Source of the DNA: an uncultured Bacilli bacterium
Lineage (GTDB): Bacteria > Bacillota_I > Bacilli_A > RF39 > UBA660
DNA length: 41,180 nt
Assembly (NCBI GenBank): GCA_934098445.1
Contig: CAKOOW010000004.1
Location: 1 to 41,180, forward strand
Direction: 5' to 3'
Both the position numbers and the translations under genes were made by a program. This document shows, piece by piece, positions 15,227 to 22,444 of this stretch; the stretch's first letter is position 1; every line of letters begins with the position of its first letter. The notes below the pieces were generated by a model. The model saw only the letters and a program-made list of their open reading frames with translations, searched no databases and was not told where the DNA came from.

Positions 15227-15255
15227 ATTATAAACTAAAAAGTTTATTAATGCAA
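15227..15255 (-). promoter_or_regulatory. Promoter of the DUF177-rpmF operon
   Basis: Minus strand: TTGCAT (15250-15255), a 17-base spacer and a perfect TATAAT (15227-15232), then AAGGAG before the ATG at 15200. Confidence 0.8.
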
Positions 15256-15265
15256 CAATATTTCC

Positions 15266-15294
15266 TTGATTATTTTGGTTTATACATTTATACT
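15266..15294 (+). promoter_or_regulatory. Promoter of tmcAL
   Basis: Plus strand: TTGATT (15266-15271), a 17-base spacer and TATACT (15289-15294), about 25 bases before the ATG. It is back to back with the promoter of the DUF177 operon. Confidence 0.65.
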
Positions 15295-15318
15295 CAAACT
15301 AGAAATTGAGATGTTTTT

Positions 15319-16425
15319 ATGAAAATAATAGGTTTAATCGCAGAATATAATCCTTTCCATAACGGTCATATGTACCAAATAAAAAAAATTAAAGAGATTT
15401 TCCCAGATAGTTTGATTATTTTGTGTCTAGGTAGTTACTTTACCCAAAGAGGAGACATAAGTATTTTAGCAAAACAAGATAAAGTTAAGATTAGTCTGGA
15501 ATCTGGTATCGATCTTATCGTTGAGTTACCTCTTATGTACACTGTTCAAAGTGGCGATATTTTTGCTTATCAAAGTATTAAAATTTTAAATAGTCTAGGA
15601 ATAGATACTCTTATCTTTGGTAGTGAAAGCGATGATATAGAATTTCTACAAAAACTAGCTTTAGAACAAGAAAGTCCTTTATATCAGGAAAAAGTCAGGA
15701 AATATTTAAAGTTGGGAAATAATTATCCATCGGCTTTAGCTAAAGCTTTAGAAGTTAATTTCTCTTTTAAATCTAATGATTTACTAGGTATTTCTTATCT
15801 AAAAGCTATAAACAAGATAAATCCTAATATAAAAGCAGTAACTATTAAGAGAACTAATAATTATTTAGATACTGTTAGTGATGATAATATTATAAGTGCT
15901 AGTAATATCAGAGAGAGATTTTATCGTGAGGAAGATATCAGTAAGTATACTCCTTGTTATAAAGAGTTAATAAGAATAGACTATTCTTTATATTTTAAAT
16001 TACTAAAGAGTAAGATAATGACTTTAGATAACTTAGATAATTATTTAGATGTTAATGAAGGAATTGATAATCTTTTGAAGAAAGTCATTCTCGAATGTCA
16101 CTCTCTTGAGGAATTAATTAAGAAGTTAAAGACTAAAAGATACACTTATAATCGTTTAAATAGAATGTTTATCCATATTCTCTTAGGACTTAAAAAGGAT
16201 TATCCTAATGAAGAATACTTAAGAATTTTAGGCTTTAATAATAAAGGTCAAGAATATTTAAAGAAGAATAAAATCAAAGAGAAATATAAGGGGACTAAGT
16301 GTTATTATATGGAACTTAAAGGTAGTTGTCTTTATGATATGTTAAGTAATCAAGATACTTATCATTTAGAAATTAAAAATCACCCCCTCTTTAAGGCAGA
16401 AGAAAAGGACTTACAAACAAAGTAA
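15319..16425 (+). CDS. tmcAL: tRNA(Met) cytidine acetate ligase
   Basis: 368 residues. The nucleotidyltransferase motif GLIAEYNPFHNGHMYQI (5-21) with its HNGH is the family signature. QRGDIS and VELPLMYTVQSGD follow, as in TmcAL (YlbM), which makes N4-acetylcytidine at the wobble base of elongator tRNA-Met from acetate and ATP. It is slightly short of the usual 390-400 residues. Only its 3' end meets leuS, in a convergent arrangement with seven bases between stop codons. Confidence 0.9.
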   Translation: MKIIGLIAEYNPFHNGHMYQIKKIKEIFPDSLIILCLGSYFTQRGDISILAKQDKVKISLESGIDLIVELPLMYTVQSGDIFAYQSIKILNSLGIDTLIFGSESDDIEFLQKLALEQESPLYQEKVRKYLKLGNNYPSALAKALEVNFSFKSNDLLGISYLKAINKINPNIKAVTIKRTNNYLDTVSDDNIISASNIRERFYREEDISKYTPCYKELIRIDYSLYFKLLKSKIMTLDNLDNYLDVNEGIDNLLKKVILECHSLEELIKKLKTKRYTYNRLNRMFIHILLGLKKDYPNEEYLRILGFNNKGQEYLKKNKIKEKYKGTKCYYMELKGSCLYDMLSNQDTYHLEIKNHPLFKAEEKDLQTK

Positions 16426-16435
16426 ATCCTTTTTA
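16403..16435 (+). terminator. Terminator at the end of tmcAL
   Basis: AAAAGGA-c-TTAC, loop AAACAAA, GTAA-a-TCCTTTT (about 11 pairs around one mismatch), followed by T. It overlaps the last codons of tmcAL and the end of leuS, and might act on both strands. Confidence 0.7.
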
Positions 16436-18664
16436 TTTAACGACACTATTAACAATTTTTCCTTTGATAGCAATAACTTTAATGATTTCTTTTTCTTCGG
16501 TAAATTTCTTAACATGTTCTTCCGTAATATGAGGAGCCATTGGATTAAGTAAAGTAAGTAACAAGTTATAATCTAAAGGAGTAATTTCATCTTTAGCATC
16601 ATAAGCATTCGCTAATATCATAAGGCTGGAAACAACGGTATTGTAACCCATTGTTGTCATATCATTAGTAACTTTCTTAATTGTCTTGTGTTGTATGCTT
16701 TCTAAGTCTATAGAATAACCAGCCTCTTTATTAACCTTATCTTTCAAACGAATAATCTTTTCAATGAAACGTTTACATCCTCTTAAGGAGTCGGTTGACC
16801 ATGGAGCATCCATTTGATAATCTCCCATAAACATTTCATAAACTCTTAAGATATCAGCTCCGTATTCATTAACAATATCATCAGGATTAATGACATTTCC
16901 TTTGGACTTACTCATCTTTTGATTATCTGGTCCCAAGACCATTCCGTGAGATACACGAGTCCAAATCATTTCTTTATGCGGAACTAGACCAATATTATAT
17001 AAGAATTGAACCCAGAATCTGGCATAAAGTAAGTGTCTAGCGGTATGTTCCATTCCCCCGTTATACCAATCGACGCGGTTCCAATACTTCATAGCATCGT
17101 AATCAGCAAAGCATGAATCATTATGAGCATCCATAAATCTTAAGAAATACCAGCTAGAGCCAGCCCAGTTAGGCATGGTATCCGTTTCACGGCGAGCATC
17201 GCAACCACACTTTGGACATTGACAATTTACCCAATCAGTAATCTTAGCAAGTGGAGATTCACCATTGTCAGTTGGTTCGTACTCAGCTACATCAGGAAGT
17301 AACAAAGGTATCTCTTCTTCTGGTACTGGTTGCCAACCACATTTTTCACAATAGATCATAGGGATTGGTTCGCCCCAGAATCTTTGACGAGAGAAAATCC
17401 AATCACGCATCTTATAGTTATTAACCCTGCGGGCAATACCCTTTTCTTCTAAATATTTAGTGATAGCTTCTTTAGCATCCCTAACAGAAAGGCCTGTAAA
17501 CTGGGCACTGTTAATAAGCTTAGCATCTTTATTATCTAAATACTCTTCTTTAGGATAAGCAGCCTTAGTAATATCACCGCCAGTTATAACTTCAAGCATT
17601 GGAATATTATGAACTTTAGCATATTCATAGTCTCTTTGGTCATGAGCAGGAACGGCCATGACTGCTCCTGTACCATAGTCTCCTAGAACAAAATCACCTA
17701 AGAAGATAGGAACTTCGGCCCCAGTAACAGGATTAATGGCTTTAATACCTTTAACTAAACAACCAGTCTTACCTTTATTAAGTTCGGTACGATCCATATT
17801 AGATTTCTTAGCAGTTTCTTCAATATAAGCATTAACTTCATCTTTATTTTTCACACGAGGCATTAAGTCTTTAATAAGTTTACCATCCGGAGCAATAACA
17901 AAGAAAGTAATACCATAGATAGTTTCGATACAAGTCGTGAATATTTGAAATTTACCACCACCAACGATATCGATATCAACTTCAACTCCGGTTGATTTAC
18001 CTATCCAATTAATCTGACCCAATTTAACTTTAGGAGCAAAATTAGTATCATCTAGACCTTTAAGTAAGTCTTCAGCGTAGTTACTCATACGTAGCATCCA
18101 TTGTGATTTTTCTTTTTGAACAACTGGACTCCCACATCTTTCACAAACACCACCAGCAGCATCTTCATTAGACAAAACAGTCTTACAATTAGGACACCAA
18201 TTAACAGGTACGGTAGCTTTATAAGCCATATCATGTTTATAGAATTGTAAGAATTGCCATTGTGTCCACTTATAATATTCGGGATCCGTTGTTGAAAATT
18301 CTCTTGACCAGTCAAAGCTAAATCCTAAAGATTGCATTTGTTTTTTAAAGTTAGCAATATTAGTTCTAGTTGCATCTTTAGGATGAACATGATTTTTAAT
18401 AGCATATTGTTCCGCCGGAGCCCCAAAAGCATCCCATCCCATCGGAAACAAAACATTATATCCTTGCATTCTTTTCATTCTTGATAAAGCATCAAGAGCG
18501 GTATAACTACGAACATGACCAACATGAAGACCAGCTCCAGATGGATAAGGAAACTCTACTAAGCAATAAAAAGGTGTTTTACTACTACCAGTTACAGCTT
18601 TAAAAGTCTCGTGTTCTTCCCAATATTTTTGCCATTTTTTTTCAATTTTTGTATAATTACTCAT
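16433..18664 (-). CDS. leuS: Leucyl-tRNA synthetase with shortened C-terminal domain
   Basis: 743 residues, against about 805 in typical bacterial LeuRS. Seen in order: FPYPSGAGLHVGH (HIGH motif at 47-50); a zinc module CPNC..CERC; the CP1 editing domain with YGTGAVMAVPAHDQRDYEYA; the CP-core with YCEKCGW; tRNA-end motifs GSSWYFLRF and KMSKSKGNVI; and the anticodon-binding helices. Two oddities: the editing-site motif usually read as TTRPDT is TTCIET (17921-17938), and after MAPHITEEH (about residue 717) the sequence jumps to VKKFTEEKEIIKVIAIKGKIVN. The normal WP..DE.. and 'v.VQ.NGK' part of the C-terminal domain, about 60-70 residues, is therefore missing while the extreme C-terminus is kept. 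Expression is under a leucine T-box. It overlaps the membrane protein gene by eight bases. Confidence 0.95.
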   Translation of the reverse strand: MSNYTKIEKKWQKYWEEHETFKAVTGSSKTPFYCLVEFPYPSGAGLHVGHVRSYTALDALSRMKRMQGYNVLFPMGWDAFGAPAEQYAIKNHVHPKDATRTNIANFKKQMQSLGFSFDWSREFSTTDPEYYKWTQWQFLQFYKHDMAYKATVPVNWCPNCKTVLSNEDAAGGVCERCGSPVVQKEKSQWMLRMSNYAEDLLKGLDDTNFAPKVKLGQINWIGKSTGVEVDIDIVGGGKFQIFTTCIETIYGITFFVIAPDGKLIKDLMPRVKNKDEVNAYIEETAKKSNMDRTELNKGKTGCLVKGIKAINPVTGAEVPIFLGDFVLGDYGTGAVMAVPAHDQRDYEYAKVHNIPMLEVITGGDITKAAYPKEEYLDNKDAKLINSAQFTGLSVRDAKEAITKYLEEKGIARRVNNYKMRDWIFSRQRFWGEPIPMIYCEKCGWQPVPEEEIPLLLPDVAEYEPTDNGESPLAKITDWVNCQCPKCGCDARRETDTMPNWAGSSWYFLRFMDAHNDSCFADYDAMKYWNRVDWYNGGMEHTARHLLYARFWVQFLYNIGLVPHKEMIWTRVSHGMVLGPDNQKMSKSKGNVINPDDIVNEYGADILRVYEMFMGDYQMDAPWSTDSLRGCKRFIEKIIRLKDKVNKEAGYSIDLESIQHKTIKKVTNDMTTMGYNTVVSSLMILANAYDAKDEITPLDYNLLLTLLNPMAPHITEEHVKKFTEEKEIIKVIAIKGKIVNSVVK

Positions 18665-19064
18665 TTTCTTTTCCCCATTTCTTATTTAAATGTCTTCCAA
18701 CTATTTCAAAAATACTATAAATTAGTCCAAAGAGAATAACAAAGCCAATAGCTAATTGATAATACATTTTCAGTGGAATATTACAAATTATTGTACAAGT
18801 TAAACTAATTACGAAGGCGTTACAGAAACTTGTCCATCTTAATAATTCACGATAATCAACTTTCTTTTCATCTAAGTTATAACGAATCATCATTAACTTA
18901 CCTTCATTAGTATATTTAAATTGGTTTTCTTTCTTCTTACCCTTAGTCTTACCTTTATTCTTTTCTTTAGGAACCTTTATACGTCCTGCAATATAGTAAC
19001 AGAATATATATACTATTAAGAAAACAACTATAAAGAAGATTAAATTTTCCCAAATTGTATCCAT
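18657..19064 (-). CDS. Small membrane protein in the leuS T-box operon
   Basis: 135 residues. I do not recognise the family. It has a membrane segment at about residues 5-27 (ENLIFFIVVFLIVYIFCYYIAG), a basic loop (KNKGKTKGKKK), then two more hydrophobic stretches (TSFCNAFVISLTCTIICNI and QLAIGFVILFGLIYSIFEIVG) and a basic C-terminus. The start at 19064 (GGTG-type site) puts the whole T-box outside the coding region; a longer frame would run into the terminator stem. It overlaps leuS and so is translated with it under leucine control. It could be a leucine-related membrane protein, but nothing in the sequence proves this. Confidence 0.65.
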   Translation of the reverse strand: MDTIWENLIFFIVVFLIVYIFCYYIAGRIKVPKEKNKGKTKGKKKENQFKYTNEGKLMMIRYNLDEKKVDYRELLRWTSFCNAFVISLTCTIICNIPLKMYYQLAIGFVILFGLIYSIFEIVGRHLNKKWGKENE

Positions 19065-19086
19065 ACAATCACCAACTTTCTTAGGA

Positions 19087-19285
19087 TTAAAAAACACGTA
19101 AAGACATCCCATAAGGACGAATTTACGTGGTACCACCTTAATATTATACTCTTAATCTTTATAGGAATTACCCATTTAAACTAATCTAAACAAGTTCATA
19201 TAGCAATTATATTTGTTTTCACCAACCACAAACTCTCTAAAATAATCTTTTATACTAATACTTTTAAATTTCTTTTTGCGTTTAC
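19087..19285 (-). ncRNA. T-box leader (leucine) of the membrane protein-leuS operon
   Basis: On the minus strand: AGAGAG followed by GGTTGGTGAAAA (Stem I region), then TGAACTTGTT, where CTT is the likely specifier codon for leucine. Downstream is the conserved T-box GGTGGTACCACG (19126-19137), then a terminator with CACGTAAA paired to TTTACGTG (19095-19129) and a T6 run. Uncharged tRNA-Leu would favour the antiterminator and allow leuS transcription. The specifier was assigned by analogy with other leucine T-boxes and could be the neighbouring CTA. Confidence 0.88.
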
Positions 19286-19292
19286 AAGTCAT

Positions 19293-19322
19293 ATTATATA
19301 CTAATTAATGAGAAATAAGCAA
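19293..19322 (-). promoter_or_regulatory. Promoter of the T-box leader
   Basis: Minus strand: TTGCTT (19317-19322), an 18-base spacer and TATAAT (19293-19298), with the expected start about eight bases before the AGAGAG side of Stem I. Confidence 0.65.
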
Positions 19323-19439
19323 GGACTTTTAAAGCTTTTTGAGAGAAAACTTTAAGTAATTAGTATGACTAAATAAAAAGAGGATTTAATATTTTAATTA
19401 ACAAGTATTTCAAAAGCACCTACATCGTCAAAATCGTGC

Positions 19440-19468
19440 TTGACATTTTGCAAACTTTGTGCTAGCAT
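19440..19468 (+). promoter_or_regulatory. Strong promoter of the secreted Ser/Thr-rich protein gene
   Basis: Plus strand: a perfect TTGACA (19440-19445), a 17-base spacer and TAGCAT (19463-19468) with a TGC extended -10. A GGGGG ribosome site stands before the ATG. The rest of the 19138-19515 gap is the T-box on the other strand. Confidence 0.75.
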
Positions 19469-19515
19469 ATTTGGCAATTGAAGGAAACTTCTATTAATAA
19501 GGGGGATAATTATTT

Positions 19516-20478
19516 ATGAATAACAAGAATAGGAATAGACTTTGTGCCGGATTAGCTTTTATTACAGCAAGCATTTGTATCTTAAAATTAACAAGTATGA
19601 ATACTAAGAGCGATAGCACTTCTACTAAAGGATACCAAGAACCAAAAGGTACTTCCAGTAGTATTTCTAGTGAATATGTTAAAGAAGAGTCTGAATTAGA
19701 GAAATCACTTGTTACTTCAAATGACACTAACGAAAAAAGATTTAGTAGCTCTAGTTCAACGTCTAATTCGGAAGTTACTAGTTTAAGTGATGGAAATGAA
19801 CTTGATGATGATACTAATACACTTCTTAATAAATATTCTAGTGAATATATTGCTTATATAGGTTTTGGAGATTTTAAAAACAAATTTTATCTATTTGATG
19901 TCGATTCTAAAACCGGAATTTGTACTGAAATCAACGGATTATTTACTTTGAAAGCTGATGATTTAGTGGGACTTTATCCTGTACCTTTCCCTGTGCTTGA
20001 CGTCTTGACCGATGAAGAAAAGCAAAACTTTCTAAGTAGCAAAAACACAACAACTGATGAAGAAGCTAGAGAAAATTTGAATAAAATTAGGACTCCTCAA
20101 GAAATAGTAGAAGACTTAAATAAAAAATATATCAATAAAAGTAATGAAGAAATGTTAAAGCAAATCAAAGAAGATGCGAATAAAAACGAAAAATATCCAA
20201 TTGGTCTTATTAAGATAATATTACTTGATGAGAATGCTACTTCATATATACCTGTCTTAGACATAGGAGATGGCGTATATTATGAATTAAATGGGGATAA
20301 CCTTTGGTATAGAACTTCTAACAAAATCAGATATAATTTTTTAGACAGTTATGTTGGTTATTATAGTAAATTTAATAAATCATTTTTAACTGCTAAAGAA
20401 ATCTATGATGTTACAAATCTAATAAATCAAGATTTTAAACCAGAACGTTCTGGCTCTTCTAAAAGTTTAACAAAGTAA
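19516..20478 (+). CDS. Secreted or membrane-anchored Ser/Thr-rich protein, unknown function
   Basis: 320 residues. The N-terminus NNKNRNRLCAGLAFITASICILKLTS is a signal anchor or signal peptide. A Ser/Thr/Glu-rich, probably disordered stalk follows (about 30-105, with SSSSSTSNSEVTS), then a globular domain (YIAYIGFGDFKNKFYLFDVDSKTG) and helical acidic parts, ending YVGYYSKFNKSFLTAKEIYD. No catalytic motif was recognised. It has its own promoter and terminator, so it is a single-gene unit on the strand opposite its neighbours. It could be a surface protein. Confidence 0.7.
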   Translation: MNNKNRNRLCAGLAFITASICILKLTSMNTKSDSTSTKGYQEPKGTSSSISSEYVKEESELEKSLVTSNDTNEKRFSSSSSTSNSEVTSLSDGNELDDDTNTLLNKYSSEYIAYIGFGDFKNKFYLFDVDSKTGICTEINGLFTLKADDLVGLYPVPFPVLDVLTDEEKQNFLSSKNTTTDEEARENLNKIRTPQEIVEDLNKKYINKSNEEMLKQIKEDANKNEKYPIGLIKIILLDENATSYIPVLDIGDGVYYELNGDNLWYRTSNKIRYNFLDSYVGYYSKFNKSFLTAKEIYDVTNLINQDFKPERSGSSKSLTK

Positions 20479-20481
20479 AAA

Positions 20482-20513
20482 AATACATAAGATGATAAAA
20501 AGTCTTATGTATT
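20482..20513. terminator. Bidirectional terminator between the secreted protein gene and asnB
   Basis: AATACATAAGA pairs perfectly with TCTTATGTATT (11 bp, 10-base loop), with T-rich sequence on both strands. Confidence 0.88.
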
Positions 20514-20518
20514 TTTTA

Positions 20519-22336
20519 TTAAGCAAAAAATTGGTCATACCATACTAAGAAGGTATAAATAGTCCAAACTTTCTTATAACAATCTTTTTTACCAGATTTA
20601 TGGTCTTCTAAAAGTTTTATAATACGTTCATGATTAAATATCTCTTTAGCAACTGGACTATCAAATTTATTTTTTATCTCTTGATATAAATCATCTTCTC
20701 TAATCCATTCTCTTAAAGGAACGGGAAATCCTAGTTTCTTCTTTTTATAGGCTTCCGTTGGAATAGACTCTTTCGCGGCTAGTCTTAGAGCTGGTTTTGT
20801 AGTTTCTTTATTAATTTTCGCATAAGTTGGTAAGTGTCTTGCTACTTCATAAACTTCTTTGTCTAAGAAAGGAGTTCTGGCTTCCAAACCGAACATCATC
20901 GTATTTCTGTCAACCGCATGTAGGAAATCTTGAACTAACCAATAATAATAATCAATTACTTGTCTTTTAACTAAATTACTACTGTCTTTATATTCCATGT
21001 AAAGGGGAGCTACAATATCTTTAGTATTAATCTGATTCTTAAAATTAACAATTTTCATCGCTTCTTCATCACGAAATACGCGTCCTAAACCAATGTTATA
21101 ATCTTCTAATTTACGACCACGACGATAAATAAAGTTAAATCCCCGAACTTCAGGAAATAAGCCGGCTACTAAGGAAGCTACGTGTCTAATTGGATAAGGT
21201 ATCTTCATATACCAAGATTGATCTATTTCTTCACGATATGATAAGTATCCCCCAAATAACTCATCAGCACCTTCCCCAGAAGTTACTACTTTTACATCTT
21301 TAGAAGCTATTTCGGCAACAAAATATAGAGCAATAGCGGAAGGGTCGGCTAATGGTTCATCCATATGATACATAATATTAGGAAATGCCTTCATATACTC
21401 TTCTTTAGTTATCTTTTTCGATTTATTTTCTATTCCTAATTTAGCAGCTAAGTCTTTAGCATACTTTATCTCATCATATTTAGGATTATCATAGCCAACC
21501 GTAAAAGTTTTATCTGGTCTAGCAAGAGATACTAAGTAAGAAGAATCAATCCCACTTGATAAGAAAGAGCCTACTTCGACATCACTAATCTGATGATACT
21601 TAACAGATGATTCCATAGCTGTTCTTATTCTTTTAACGATAGTATCCATATCTTCATTAGTTTCCGCAAATTCTAATTTAAAGAACTGCGTTTTATTAAT
21701 TTTACCGTTCTTATAAAGAAGTTGATAACCTGGTTCTACGCGATAAACACCTTTAAAGAATGTCTCTTCCGTTGGTGTTGAGTTAAAGCATAAATAACTA
21801 CTTAAGATTTCTTTATTTAATTCCTTTTTAAATGAAGGATGATCTAAGAAAGCTTTAATTTCGGAAGCAAACATAAAACTGCTCCCAAATTTAGCATAGT
21901 ACAAGGGCTTAATCCCAAAACCATCTCGAGCGATAAACAAAGTCTTTTGTTTAGTATCCCAAATAGCAAAGGCAAACATTCCACGCAAGTGTTTAGTTAC
22001 TTCAGTCCCCCATTCTTCATAGCCATGAATTATGACTTCAGTATCACTTTTATTACGAAACTTATGACCTGCCTTGATTAACTCTTCTTTTAATTCGACA
22101 AAGTTATAAATTTCACCATTAAAGACAATGACTAAAGAATTATCTTCATTATATTGAGGTTGACCGCCACTAGAAAGGTCAATAATGGCAAGTCTGCGGT
22201 GCGCAAGTGCCACTTCATCATCAATAAAGTAACCTTCACCATCCGGACCACGATATTTAATTCGTTCAGCCATATCTTTTATGACTTTCTTCTTATTTTT
22301 GATTGTTTTATCTACAAATCCCGCAATTCCACACAT
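20519..22336 (-). CDS. asnB: Asparagine synthase (glutamine-hydrolysing)
   Basis: 605 residues. The catalytic Cys2 is in place (MCGIAGFVD), which fixes the start at 22336. The glutaminase domain carries RGPDGEG, AHRRLAIID and NGEIYN; the synthetase domain has the pyrophosphate loop SSGIDSS (about 265-271) and GEGADELFGGY. It makes asparagine from aspartate, glutamine and ATP. Length is normal for the family. The ribosome site is unusual: a 17-base palindrome stands between AAAGAAAGG and the ATG (listed separately). Confidence 0.95.
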   Translation of the reverse strand: MCGIAGFVDKTIKNKKKVIKDMAERIKYRGPDGEGYFIDDEVALAHRRLAIIDLSSGGQPQYNEDNSLVIVFNGEIYNFVELKEELIKAGHKFRNKSDTEVIIHGYEEWGTEVTKHLRGMFAFAIWDTKQKTLFIARDGFGIKPLYYAKFGSSFMFASEIKAFLDHPSFKKELNKEILSSYLCFNSTPTEETFFKGVYRVEPGYQLLYKNGKINKTQFFKLEFAETNEDMDTIVKRIRTAMESSVKYHQISDVEVGSFLSSGIDSSYLVSLARPDKTFTVGYDNPKYDEIKYAKDLAAKLGIENKSKKITKEEYMKAFPNIMYHMDEPLADPSAIALYFVAEIASKDVKVVTSGEGADELFGGYLSYREEIDQSWYMKIPYPIRHVASLVAGLFPEVRGFNFIYRRGRKLEDYNIGLGRVFRDEEAMKIVNFKNQINTKDIVAPLYMEYKDSSNLVKRQVIDYYYWLVQDFLHAVDRNTMMFGLEARTPFLDKEVYEVARHLPTYAKINKETTKPALRLAAKESIPTEAYKKKKLGFPVPLREWIREDDLYQEIKNKFDSPVAKEIFNHERIIKLLEDHKSGKKDCYKKVWTIYTFLVWYDQFFA

Positions 22337-22346
22337 ATCTTTACTT

Positions 22347-22363
22347 CATCAATTAAATTGATG
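22347..22363. promoter_or_regulatory. Palindrome in the asnB leader
   Basis: CATCAATT-A-AATTGATG is a perfect 8-1-8 palindrome between a Shine-Dalgarno-like AAAGAAAGG and the asnB ATG. It could be an operator, or a hairpin that shortens the distance between ribosome site and start. Confidence 0.5.
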
Positions 22364-22444
22364 CCTTTCTTTCATCTTTTTCTTAATTTTACTTTAATTT
22401 TTTTTATTTGTATATATGCTCTTTTCAATTTCTTAAAATTTCAA

